Of a stretch of 64,000 nucleotides of DNA, positions 8,415 to 16,336 are shown one piece after another. The notes below the pieces were generated by a model. That model was not told where the DNA came from and made no database searches. It saw only the letters and a program-made list of their open reading frames with translations. Position 1 is the first letter of the stretch, and the number at the start of each line of letters is the position of its first letter. The position numbers were made by a program, and so were the translations under genes. Source of the DNA: JASHVB01 sp035523995 (lineage in GTDB: Bacteria; Pseudomonadota; Alphaproteobacteria; Acetobacterales; Acetobacteraceae); contig DATKPQ010000039.1 in NCBI GenBank assembly GCA_035523995.1, positions 62,001 through 126,000 on the forward strand, written 5' to 3'.

Positions 8415-8830
8415 GACGGGGATCTGGGGCAGGGAGGGGCTGGACAAAGGACGTGGGGCTAGCCTTGTGATGTTCAGGTTTTTGGCGGATGGACATGACA
8501 CGGGAAACCAATTCCAGGTTGGTTTGCCAAATATGGCACCCCTGCTGCCGACGCTGACGTCGGTGGAGAGAACCTTCGGATGACAATCCACGCGGTGCTT
8601 TGGCCACGCGGTGCTTTGGCCACGCGATGCTTTGGCGTATCGGTTGCTCCGCCCCTGGCGAGCAAGAAGGGCATAACTTCCCCCGAAGTAGCAGATCGGG
8701 AGGAATCTTTCATCCAATTGCGGGTCGGCCGGTCCGGCCGGTGGTAACTCGCGATGACATAGGGGAGGAGCCACTGTCGTGCCTCTCTGAATATGCGTAG
8801 TAGGTGAAGGTCTACTCTGGAGACTCTGCC
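8415..8830. other. Intergenic region with repeated sequence
   Basis: Between divergent hrpB and the RidA-like gene. It contains the three-copy 16-bp tandem repeat at 8588-8635 and otherwise no gene I can recognise. The divergent promoters for both neighbours should lie here. Confidence 0.4.
8588..8635. repeat. 16-bp tandem repeat, three copies
   Basis: CCACGCGGTGCTTTGG is repeated three times head to tail (8588, 8604, 8620); the third copy has one change (GGT to GAT). The unit length excludes a coding triplet repeat. It lies in the divergent intergenic region. Confidence 0.85.
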
Positions 8831-9217
8831 ATGCCCGGGATCAAGCGCTTTCTGCTCAATGACCAACCAGCGCCTGTCAGCCATTACTGCCACGTCGTCC
8901 GCGCGGGCAACCTGATCTGGGTGTCCGGCACCGTCGGCGTGGACGCCGCCGGCAACATCCCGGGCAATGTTGTCGAACAATTCGACCTTGCCCTGCGGAA
9001 TCTCGATCGCTGCCTGAAAGCCGCGGGCGCCGGTCCAGAGCATGTGGTGAAGGTCACGGTTTTCCTCACCGACATCGACGATCGCAGGCTGATCAACCCA
9101 CTGCGCCAGCGCTATTTTGGTGAACATCGCCCGGCTTCCACGCTGGTGGAAGTCGCAAAACTGGTGCTTCCCGAACTGCAAGTGGAGATCGAGGCGCAGG
9201 CGGTGCTGCCTGACTGA
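8831..9217 (+). CDS. RidA/YjgF-family protein
   Basis: A 128-residue protein of the RidA superfamily, which forms homotrimers and hydrolyses reactive enamine/imine intermediates or serves in catabolic pathways. Visible landmarks are the WVSGTVGVDAAG strand-turn at 30-41 and the C-terminal signature FGEHRPASTLVEV at 96-108, where Arg100 corresponds to the substrate-carboxylate-binding Arg of the family. The ATG at 8831 has GGAG about 9 bases upstream and gives the standard length. Without the canonical P-x-R-S-T spelling the exact subfamily is open, so I do not use the ridA symbol. Confidence 0.88.
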   Translation: MPGIKRFLLNDQPAPVSHYCHVVRAGNLIWVSGTVGVDAAGNIPGNVVEQFDLALRNLDRCLKAAGAGPEHVVKVTVFLTDIDDRRLINPLRQRYFGEHRPASTLVEVAKLVLPELQVEIEAQAVLPD

Positions 9218-9221
9218 CAAT

Positions 9222-9560
9222 GTGCGGCGAAGCCGCCGCGCCTCATGTGGGAAAGTTGGGTATGCGAATTGGAAAAGTGCGCGGCGCGGTGCAGTCGCTT
9301 TCGCTTTCATCACCCTGGCGCTCGTCTCCGCATGCGTTGCCAACGCCGCGACGGTTCAGCAAATTCCCAACGAACTTGAGGCCGCGCCGAAAACTGTCAA
9401 ATTCATCGTCATGCCGATGAGGCTGGAACCTGGCTGTCGCATCGGAGCGCGGATGAGGTTTAAGAAACCTGCTTATGAACCAAGCATAGATGAATGTCTG
9501 TCCATACCGGGTGCCACGATCAAGCGGGGCGAGAAGGGACGCTGGGCCTGTCGCGAATAA
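9222..9560 (+). CDS. Small exported hypothetical protein
   Basis: A 112-residue frame begins at GTG four bases after the RidA-like stop. Its residues 20-40 form an Arg-Arg-preceded hydrophobic segment (AVAFAFITLALVSACVANA) typical of a signal peptide; LVSAC also resembles a lipobox, so it could be a lipoprotein. The mature part is short, basic and has three cysteines. I recognise no family. The start is uncertain because there is no ATG in the frame near the signal peptide. Probable co-transcription with the RidA-like gene. Confidence 0.45.
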   Translation: MRRSRRASCGKVGYANWKSARRGAVAFAFITLALVSACVANAATVQQIPNELEAAPKTVKFIVMPMRLEPGCRIGARMRFKKPAYEPSIDECLSIPGATIKRGEKGRWACRE

Positions 9561-9611
9561 GCGGCCTGTCAATCCCTTTTTCGTCGGCCTCGGCCGAGGT
9601 AATAACGGGCT

Positions 9612-11237
9612 ATGGACTTGCTTCGCATTCTCGCCCTCTGGCGCAACCGGGCCGACTGGCTGGCTGCCGGCCTGTTGATCTCCCTCGCCGCCCTTGGCTG
9701 CGGCATCGCCCTGATGACGGTCTCTGGCGCGTTGATCGGCACCGCGGTTGCCTCGGCCGCCCTCGTCGCCCCGCTCGCATTGCGTTACCTGGGCATCGGC
9801 CGCGTCGTCGGCCGCTATGTGGAACGCCTCGTCACTCACGCCGCCACCTTCCGCGCCCTGGCCGACCTGCGCGTCTGGTTCTTTCGCCACCTGGCCCGTA
9901 CCGCTGCCGGTGGCCTCGGCTTCCGCCATGCCGGGGACGTACTGGCCCGGCTGGTCGGCGACGTGGAGGCGCTCGACGGGCTCTATCTCCGCATCGTGAT
10001 CCCGCTGGCCGGTGCGGTGGTGCTGCTGCCGGCGCTGCTGATCGTGATCGGCCGAGACGCGGCAGCCCTGGCAGCCGCAATCGGCATCCTGTTCGTGATC
10101 GCCGCCCTGTTACTGCCGTATCTCGCCGCCCGCGCCGCCACCGAGGCTGGCGGACGCCTCACCACCACCGCCAGTGCGCTTCGCATGGCTGCCCTCGATG
10201 CACTGACGGGCCTGCGCGAGGTCCGCGCGTTCGGTGCCGAGGGCCGCATGATCGCCAACGTCCAGGCGCGCGAATCCGCCCTGCTATCGGCGCAACACGC
10301 ACTGGCACGCCGCACGGCGCTCGCTGGCGCCGGCAGTTTCCTTTGCGGCCAGGCGGCGATCTTCGCGGTCTTGCTCGCCGCCGGAACCAATCCGGTCGGC
10401 GCCGTCATCGCCGCCTTCCTTGTCACCGCCGCCTTCGAGGCGATCGGCGGCCTGCCCCGAGCCGGCGCATTGGCTGGCCACGCCACCGCCGCCGCCCGCC
10501 GTGTCCTGGAAGCCGCTGAGGCGCCGGTTCCCGTCCCCGATCCGCCCACCCCGGCACCGCTCCCCAACAGCTTCGCCCTGCGGTTCGAAAACGTGCATTT
10601 CCGCTGGACACCCGAGCGCGCGCCGGTCCTGGATGGCCTGACGCTGGAAATACCGGAAGGCTCGCGCGTGGCCGTGCTGGGTCCCTCCGGCGCCGGCAAA
10701 TCCACCCTCGCGGCCCTGGCCTTAAAGGTGACGGCACCGCAACAAGGCCGCGTCCTGCTCGGCGGTACCGATCTCGCATTTCTCTCTGCCGCCGAGGTCC
10801 ATGCCCGTTTCGCCTGGCTCAGCCAGGCCACCCACTTGTTCGATGACACGATCCGCGCCAACCTCTTGCTCGCGCATCCTGGCGCCGACGACGCGGCGTT
10901 GTGGGCCGCGCTGGACGCCGCGCGCATCGGCGATTTCGTGCGCGGCCTGCCGGACAAGCTGGACAGTTGGGTGGGTGAGGGCGGCACGCAGTTCTCCGGC
11001 GGCCAGGGCCGGAGGTTGGCGTTGGCCCGCACGCTGCTGTCCGAAGCGCCAATCCTGGTGCTGGACGAGCCCTGCGCCGGCCTTGATGCCGACACCGAGC
11101 GCGCCTTCCTCTCCACGTTGAATGAGGTAGCGCAAGGGCGCACCGTACTGCTGATCGCGCACCGGCTGACCGGGGTGGAGCGGCTGGACCGGATCTGGCG
11201 GCTGTCGGGCGGAAAAGCGGTGGCCGCCGCGGCGTAG
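9612..11237 (+). CDS. cydC: CydC subunit of the thiol-reductant ABC exporter
   Basis: A 541-residue ABC half-transporter with an N-terminal six-helix domain (about 1-310) and a C-terminal ATPase domain: Walker A GPSGAGKST near 357, signature FSGGQ near 461, Walker B ILVLDEP near 481 and a His switch in LIAHR. The membrane domain matches CydC (VGRYVERLVTHAATFRALADLR). CydC works as a heterodimer with CydD, exporting cysteine/glutathione to the periplasm for cytochrome bd assembly. Here no cydD and no cydAB gene is adjacent on either side, which is unusual because the pair is normally contiguous. The start codon follows GAGG about 13 bases upstream. Confidence 0.92.
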   Translation: MDLLRILALWRNRADWLAAGLLISLAALGCGIALMTVSGALIGTAVASAALVAPLALRYLGIGRVVGRYVERLVTHAATFRALADLRVWFFRHLARTAAGGLGFRHAGDVLARLVGDVEALDGLYLRIVIPLAGAVVLLPALLIVIGRDAAALAAAIGILFVIAALLLPYLAARAATEAGGRLTTTASALRMAALDALTGLREVRAFGAEGRMIANVQARESALLSAQHALARRTALAGAGSFLCGQAAIFAVLLAAGTNPVGAVIAAFLVTAAFEAIGGLPRAGALAGHATAAARRVLEAAEAPVPVPDPPTPAPLPNSFALRFENVHFRWTPERAPVLDGLTLEIPEGSRVAVLGPSGAGKSTLAALALKVTAPQQGRVLLGGTDLAFLSAAEVHARFAWLSQATHLFDDTIRANLLLAHPGADDAALWAALDAARIGDFVRGLPDKLDSWVGEGGTQFSGGQGRRLALARTLLSEAPILVLDEPCAGLDADTERAFLSTLNEVAQGRTVLLIAHRLTGVERLDRIWRLSGGKAVAAAA

Positions 11238-11246
11238 CGTTTCCCG

Positions 11247-11542
11247 CTATTTGCGTACGACCGGCGCTGGCAACCTGCAGCCATAGGCGGTCAGCGATAC
11301 TGTCAGGATGCCCCACGTGCAGGTCTTGCTCGGCTTGTCAGCATCCAGCCGCGCAATCGCGGGCCTCGGGCCGGCGCTATCTGTCTTCAGCTCCGTCTGC
11401 AGAAACGTGCTGTCGGCCATTGTCGCGCTCGCAGCGCTGTATTGCCTGCGTTCGTCTTATTCCGAAACTCGGCGGTGTCCGTCTTCGTCTCGCTCCGCAA
11501 CTCGGCGAATTCCGCCTTTGTCTCGCGGCGCAGCTTCGCCAC
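11247..11542 (-). pseudogene. Coiled-coil protein remnant (DUF1640-like), frame-shifted
   Basis: Two minus-strand frames in succession look like the halves of one small coiled-coil protein. The first reads VAKLRRETKAEFAELRSETK and continues in Lys/Glu-rich heptads; after a frame change near 11420 the second reads 57 residues with TELKTD followed by a short hydrophobic C-terminal helix (WGILTVSLTAYG). This build, repeated charged heptads and a terminal membrane helix, is that of DUF1640-like proteins. A stop lies just upstream of the first part, so the gene is decayed. Moderate confidence, from pattern only. Confidence 0.4.
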
Positions 11543-11641
11543 CGATTATGATTAAGAAACCGCGCACCACGCCATCGCGATTGACGCGGCGTTTACCTCT
11601 CGGCAGGAGAATGCCTCGTCCGGCTGGCGAGGGAATCGGCG

Positions 11642-12028
11642 ATGCGCTGCATCATGATTTTGTTCCTGATCTGTTTCAGCGTATCGCAGGCTCATGCCGT
11701 CGAACCGACCGGGCCGAGATACGTGGTATTCTTTCAGGAATGGTCCGCGAACCTGGATGGCCCCGCGCAGGCGGTGATCAGTCACGCGGCAAGTTATGCG
11801 AAAGCGCACCCCAGCGCGCTCGTTCACGTCAACGCCTTTGCCGATCCGACCGGCAGTCGCAAGGCGAACATCCTGTTGACCGAACTGCGGGCACAGATGG
11901 TGATGGACCAGATGCATACCGACGGTATCCCGGAGCAACGGCTGATCGGCTACGGCCACGGCTCGGTGCATTTTGCGCTGTCATCGCAGGAGAGCCGCCG
12001 CGTCGAGATCAGCTTCGGCAGCCACTGA
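11642..12028 (+). CDS. Exported OmpA-like domain protein
   Basis: A 128-residue protein with a signal peptide (residues 1-20, IMILFLICFSVSQAHA) and a single OmpA C-terminal-like domain, the fold that binds peptidoglycan. Domain marks are the strand VVFFQEWSANLD, the helix PAQAVISHAASYAK, VHVNAFADPTGS (the GHTD region of the family with changed residues) and LIGYGHGSVH before the final strand RRVEISF. It should act in the periplasm. The stop is two bases before the recQ start, so the two genes are probably translationally linked although their functions are unrelated. Confidence 0.75.
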   Translation: MRCIMILFLICFSVSQAHAVEPTGPRYVVFFQEWSANLDGPAQAVISHAASYAKAHPSALVHVNAFADPTGSRKANILLTELRAQMVMDQMHTDGIPEQRLIGYGHGSVHFALSSQESRRVEISFGSH

Positions 12029-12030
12029 CC

Positions 12031-13917
12031 GTGCTGCAATCCCTGCTCGACACCGCCCCACCGTTCACTAATCCCGATGCGGTGCTACGCCGCACCTTCG
12101 GATTCGCCGGCTTTCGCGGCACCCAGGAAGCGGTTATCAGCCACGTTCTGTCAGGTGGTGACGCGCTGGTGCTGATGCCAACCGGCGGCGGCAAGAGTCT
12201 ATGCTACCAGGTGCCCGCTTTGTGCCGTCCCGGCACCGCCGTCGTCGTCTCGCCGCTGATCGCGCTGATGGACGACCAGGTCGCGGCGCTGCGCCAACTT
12301 GGCGTTGCCGCCGGCGCATTGCATTCGGAACTCGATCCCGCCGAAGCACGCAGTGTCGCCCGCGACCTGATCGAAGAGCAATTGGAATTGCTCTATGTCT
12401 CGCCCGAACGGCTGCTCTCGAACGGTACCCTGGACCGGCTATCGCGTTTGCAGATTGCCCTGATCGCGATCGACGAAGCGCATTGTGTCTCGCAATGGGG
12501 ACATGAATTCCGTCCCGAGTATCGCGAACTCGCCTGCCTGCCGGAACGGTTCCCGGGCGTGCCGCGCATCGCTCTGACCGCCACAGCCGATCCGCGCACG
12601 CGGCGTGACATATTGAGCGCGCTGCGCATGGACGACGCCGCGGTGTTTCTGTCGAGTTTCCACCGCCCCAACCTGCATCTCGCCGCCGCCGCCAAGACCA
12701 GCGAGACAGCGCAACTACTGGACTTTCTCGCGCGCCATCCCGGCGAATGCGGCATCGTCTATTGCGGCTCGCGCGCCAAGACCGAGCGCGTGGCGACGCG
12801 TCTTTCCGACAAGGGCCTGCCCGCGGTCGCGTTCCATGCCGGTTTGGATCCAGAGCATAAGCGCGATGCCCTGGCGCGTTTTCGGTCCGGCGAGCCGCTG
12901 ATCGTGGTCGCGACGATTGCCTTCGGCATGGGAGTCGATCGGCCGGATGTCCGTTTCGTCGTTCATCTGGACATGCCCGATAGCCCGGAAGCCTGGTACC
13001 AACAGATCGGCCGTGCCGGCCGCGATGGCGATCCCGCCGAAACTCTGTTGTTGTTCGGCGGCCAGGACGTGGCGCAGGCCCGGCATTGGCTGGCGCAATC
13101 CGCCGCGCCCGAAGCGCAAAAGCGGGTGATGCGCACGAAATTGGAAGAAATCGTCGCGCTGACAGAGGCGGTGACCTGCCGGACCCAAGCCTTGCTCGCC
13201 TGCTTCGGCGAAGATTTCTCCGGCGGCTGCGGCCACTGCGACAATTGCGATGCACCGCCGATCACCGTTGATGCGACGACCGAGGCGCAGAAGGCTCTCT
13301 CGGCCGTCTATCGCACCAATCAGATTTTCGGCGCTCTGCATATCGTTGCCGTGTTGCGCGGCGAGACGACGGAAGCCGTGTTGCGGCACCGCCACGATGC
13401 GCTGCCCACGTTTGGCATCGGCAAAGACCAGACACCGCCGTTCTGGCGCGGCCTGATCCGTCAGTTGATCGCGATGGGCGTGCTGGATGTGGATACCGCC
13501 GGCCACGGCGGATTGTTCCTGGTGCAAGACAAGGCACGCCCGATCCTGCGCGGAGAAACGCGTGTGATGCTGCGCCAGGACGCGCCGCGCCGCGCGCGGG
13601 ACGTGCAACGGCCCGAGCGACGGCATGGTACCGAAATCGTTGCGCCAGCCGCAATCGAGCCAGCCGCCGAAAATCTGTTCGAATCGTTACGATCCTGGCG
13701 CGCGACAGAAGCCAGAACGCAGAAGATCCCGCCTTATGTCATCTTCCACGACACGGTGCTGCGCGAAATTGCCGCCGTCCGGCCGGAGAACCTCGACGAG
13801 TTGGGGCAGATCAAGGGCGTCGGCGCTTCGAAGTTGCAGCGCTATGGCGTGGCGGTGCTCGAGGTGGTTGGCAGCGGGGTGCGCCCCGTCACGGAGGGCC
13901 GGGCCGGCTTGCGGTAA
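12031..13917 (+). CDS. recQ: ATP-dependent DNA helicase RecQ
   Basis: A 628-residue RecQ helicase. Walker A PTGGGKS is at 50-56, the DEAH box at 148-151 with the RecQ aromatic-rich loop following (CVSQWGHEFRPEY), and motif VI QQIGRAGRDG in the second RecA domain. The zinc site of the RQC region is visible as Cys391 plus the GGCGHCDNC cluster near 400-407. A winged helix and a C-terminal HRDC domain (from about 540) complete the standard layout. It unwinds DNA in recombination and replication-fork repair. The start is a GTG two bases after the upstream stop; the long in-frame extension upstream has no family match. Confidence 0.95.
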   Translation: MLQSLLDTAPPFTNPDAVLRRTFGFAGFRGTQEAVISHVLSGGDALVLMPTGGGKSLCYQVPALCRPGTAVVVSPLIALMDDQVAALRQLGVAAGALHSELDPAEARSVARDLIEEQLELLYVSPERLLSNGTLDRLSRLQIALIAIDEAHCVSQWGHEFRPEYRELACLPERFPGVPRIALTATADPRTRRDILSALRMDDAAVFLSSFHRPNLHLAAAAKTSETAQLLDFLARHPGECGIVYCGSRAKTERVATRLSDKGLPAVAFHAGLDPEHKRDALARFRSGEPLIVVATIAFGMGVDRPDVRFVVHLDMPDSPEAWYQQIGRAGRDGDPAETLLLFGGQDVAQARHWLAQSAAPEAQKRVMRTKLEEIVALTEAVTCRTQALLACFGEDFSGGCGHCDNCDAPPITVDATTEAQKALSAVYRTNQIFGALHIVAVLRGETTEAVLRHRHDALPTFGIGKDQTPPFWRGLIRQLIAMGVLDVDTAGHGGLFLVQDKARPILRGETRVMLRQDAPRRARDVQRPERRHGTEIVAPAAIEPAAENLFESLRSWRATEARTQKIPPYVIFHDTVLREIAAVRPENLDELGQIKGVGASKLQRYGVAVLEVVGSGVRPVTEGRAGLR

Positions 13918-14042
13918 GACTCACGCCATGACCCGAGAATCGGTGTCCGAGGGCGAGATGCGCCCTTCCACCGCACGGCAACCGCATTTGGGTTGGGTCG
14001 CAATGCGCCCCCCCTGCTCATCGGGCAATATCCGTACCGTAT
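13918..14042. other. Intergenic between recQ and the inverted-repeat element
   Basis: A short open frame starts at 13928 and runs into the inverted repeat. It has no recognisable product, and I do not call it. Confidence 0.4.
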
Positions 14043-14217
14043 GCAGCAAAGTAAGTCAGATCACCACAGATTTCACAGACTAAGGCGCGGATCGCTCGAG
14101 GCGGCCCAAAGTAGGCCCACGCACGAACTCTGTTAGGATTAACGTTCAGCCATCCATATTCTGATTTCTAAGTAATCGGTAAAATCTGTGGTGACCTGAC
14201 TTATTATACTTTGCTGC
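14043..14217. repeat. 175-bp element with 37-39-bp terminal inverted repeats
   Basis: The left arm (14043-14079) and right arm (14179-14217) are inverted copies of each other: GCAGCAAAGTA, AGTCAG, TCACCACAGATTT are shared, with a 3-4-base indel (TAAT) and two or three changes. The 99-base centre is AT-richer than the surroundings and has no reading frame. No target-site duplication is obvious. It has the build of a MITE or large intergenic palindrome, and sits between convergent recQ and the antiporter gene. Confidence 0.75.
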
Positions 14218-14298
14218 GTGTCGCACTGACGCAGCACTGTTTGCCTCTGATCGTGATGCGCAGCGGGATAGTCAACGGCAAGAGCGACCGCCCTGCTA

Positions 14299-16101
14299 TC
14301 ACCTAGCCCGCCCCAACACGTCGCGCAGCCGCCTGCGCCCCAGCGGTTTCACCGCCGCCCCCGGGGTCATTGCGCGGATCTCCGCCTGCATTGCTGCGCG
14401 TTTCTCGTGAATCGTCGCGATCACCGGCCCCATCGGCACGCCCAGATCCACCAGCACCGCCTCGGAAAGCTGAAGGCTCGCCTCGATCGTCTCCGGCACC
14501 GCATCGGTAACACCGATCCGGTACAGCTGCGCCGCATGCCGGGCATCGCGCGCCCGCGCCACGATCAAAAGATCGGGCCGCAGTGCCCGCGCGACAGCGA
14601 CCAAACGGTCGCTTGCCGCGTGATCGCTCATCGTCACCACCAGAGCCTTCGCGGTATCGATATGCAGCCGGTGCAACAGGTCCTCGCGCGTCAGGTCGCC
14701 CCAGAACACGCTCGGGTGGACACGTCGCACCGCAGCGACCCGGTCCGGGTCCTTGTCCACCGCGACATAAGCCTGGCGGTGCACGTCCAGCATCTCCGCT
14801 ACGGTCTCCCCCACCCGGCCGAAACCCGCCAGGATCACGCGCGGAGACGGATCCGCCGCGATGGGGTCCAACAGCGCCGGGTCCATCATCGGCGCCGGTG
14901 ACGCGGGCACGCGCCGTGCCGCCGCCCGGCCGAGAGCCGACAGCAACGGGATGCTGGCCATCGACACGGCCGTCAGCAGCAGCGGAAAACGTACTGCGTC
15001 CGGTCCAATGACATGCTCTGCGCCGGCCAGCTCGAAGATGACGAAGCCGAATTCTCCCCCCGCGCCCAGCAGCAACCCCGCATGCCCGCCGGTGCTCCAG
15101 CGCAATCCAAAAGCGCGAGTCAGACACGCGATCAGCACCAGCTTCACCGCGACCAGCACAACGCCCGCCGCCAGTAATTTAGGGGCATCGGTCAGGATGT
15201 GGCCCGGGTCGAGGCTCATCCCAACCGAGATCAGAAACACGCCGACAAACAGGCCTTTGAACGGATCGATGGTAAGTTCGATCTGGCGGCGGAATTCGGT
15301 CTCGGCCAGCAGCAGCCCGGCGATCAGCGAGCCAAGTTCCATCGGCAGCCGCACAGCCATGGTCGCCAGGCCGGTGGCCAGCACCACCAGCAGGCAGGCC
15401 GCGACAAACAACTCCGGGCTGCCAGTGCGGGCGACGCTGCGGAACAACGGGCGCAGCACCAGGCGGCCGGCGACGATCAGCCCCAGGACGGTGGCGATGG
15501 CTTGCTCCACGGTCCAGGTGAAGCCGCTGGCGGCGGCGTTCTCGCCCAGCAAGCTGATGATGAACAAGACCGGCACGGCGGCGATGTCCTGGAACAACAG
15601 GATTGCCAGCGCCACACGGCCGAGCGGACCACCCAACCGCTTTTCCTGCGACAGCACTTGCAGCACGACGGCGGTGGACGACATCGCCAGTCCGGCGCCC
15701 ACCACCGCGGCACCCTCGATGGAGGCACCGAGCGCATAGGCGATCCCGGCAATGGCCGCGCCGCACAACAGGAATTGCAGCAATCCCAGCCCAAACACCA
15801 GCCGGCGCATAACGCGCAGGCGTTCGAGCGACAGTTCCAGCCCGATCATGAACATCAGCAGGCTGACGCCGAGTTCGGCGGTGGGTGCAATGATGTGCGG
15901 GTCGGCGAGCGTCAGCACGCGGAGCAATGGCAAACGATCGGCGAAGCTGGCGATGCCGAACGGTCCGACGGCGACTCCCACCAGCATGAATCCCAGCACG
16001 GGGCTGAGCCTCAGGCGATGGAACAGCGGAATCACCACCGCGGCGGCAGTCAGGATGATGAGCGCCGGCCGGAACAGTCCTGGATCGAAATGGGAGTCCA
16101 T
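14299..16101 (-). CDS. KefB/KefC-type cation:proton antiporter (CPA2) with RCK domain
   Basis: A 600-residue inner-membrane protein. Residues 1-390 hold about 12 helices of the CPA2 fold, including FMIGLELSLERLR and the stretch MSSTAVVLQVLSQEKRLGGPLGR plus ILLFQDIAAVPVLF, all typical of Kef antiporters. After a linker, a Rossmann RCK/TrkA-N domain starts near 420 (VILAGFGRVGETVAE, nucleotide-binding GxGxxG) and continues through VAVDKDPDRV. This class exchanges K+ or Na+ for protons and is gated by nucleotides or glutathione adducts. An ancillary KefF/KefG gene is not next to it, so I leave the symbol empty. The start has AGG seven bases upstream. Confidence 0.92.
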   Translation of the reverse strand: MDSHFDPGLFRPALIILTAAAVVIPLFHRLRLSPVLGFMLVGVAVGPFGIASFADRLPLLRVLTLADPHIIAPTAELGVSLLMFMIGLELSLERLRVMRRLVFGLGLLQFLLCGAAIAGIAYALGASIEGAAVVGAGLAMSSTAVVLQVLSQEKRLGGPLGRVALAILLFQDIAAVPVLFIISLLGENAAASGFTWTVEQAIATVLGLIVAGRLVLRPLFRSVARTGSPELFVAACLLVVLATGLATMAVRLPMELGSLIAGLLLAETEFRRQIELTIDPFKGLFVGVFLISVGMSLDPGHILTDAPKLLAAGVVLVAVKLVLIACLTRAFGLRWSTGGHAGLLLGAGGEFGFVIFELAGAEHVIGPDAVRFPLLLTAVSMASIPLLSALGRAAARRVPASPAPMMDPALLDPIAADPSPRVILAGFGRVGETVAEMLDVHRQAYVAVDKDPDRVAAVRRVHPSVFWGDLTREDLLHRLHIDTAKALVVTMSDHAASDRLVAVARALRPDLLIVARARDARHAAQLYRIGVTDAVPETIEASLQLSEAVLVDLGVPMGPVIATIHEKRAAMQAEIRAMTPGAAVKPLGRRRLRDVLGRAR

Positions 16102-16132
16102 GAGGCGAACCTAGCGGTTGCACGCAGCAGCG

Positions 16133-16267
16133 TCAGGCCGCGAAGTGGTCCCCGATATCCTCCGCCCACACCGCCGGATCGTCGCGCTGGACTTGCTCAT
16201 CAGCACGCTGCAGCGTTGCCTGGACGGCGGCATATGCCCGCGCCGGCGCACCTTGGTGTGGGGGCAT
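16133..16267 (-). CDS. Small hypothetical protein upstream of the antiporter
   Basis: A 44-codon frame ends 31 bases before the antiporter start on the same strand. The product is mostly helical, with QATLQRADEQVQRDDPAVWAEDIGDHF at the C-terminus, a composition that looks coding and unlike the repeat-derived frames. I know no family for it. It could be a small partner of the antiporter or the tail of a lost gene, since the frame stays open upstream of the ATG. Confidence 0.3.
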   Translation of the reverse strand: MPPHQGAPARAYAAVQATLQRADEQVQRDDPAVWAEDIGDHFAA

Positions 16268-16336
16268 TTCCGACCCGCCGTACCGATCCGATATAGTGCA
16301 CGCCGTGTATTCCTCCTCCCCGCCGCCGAGCCTGAC

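Noticed and set aside
11308..12030. In-frame N-terminal extension of RecQ
   Set aside because: It overlaps a complete signal-peptide gene in another frame and has no RecQ similarity; the GTG at 12031 fits the family.
15199..16296. 365-codon plus-strand frame over the antiporter gene
   Set aside because: Gln/His-rich mirror of the antiporter; the minus-strand frame has complete CPA2 and RCK features.
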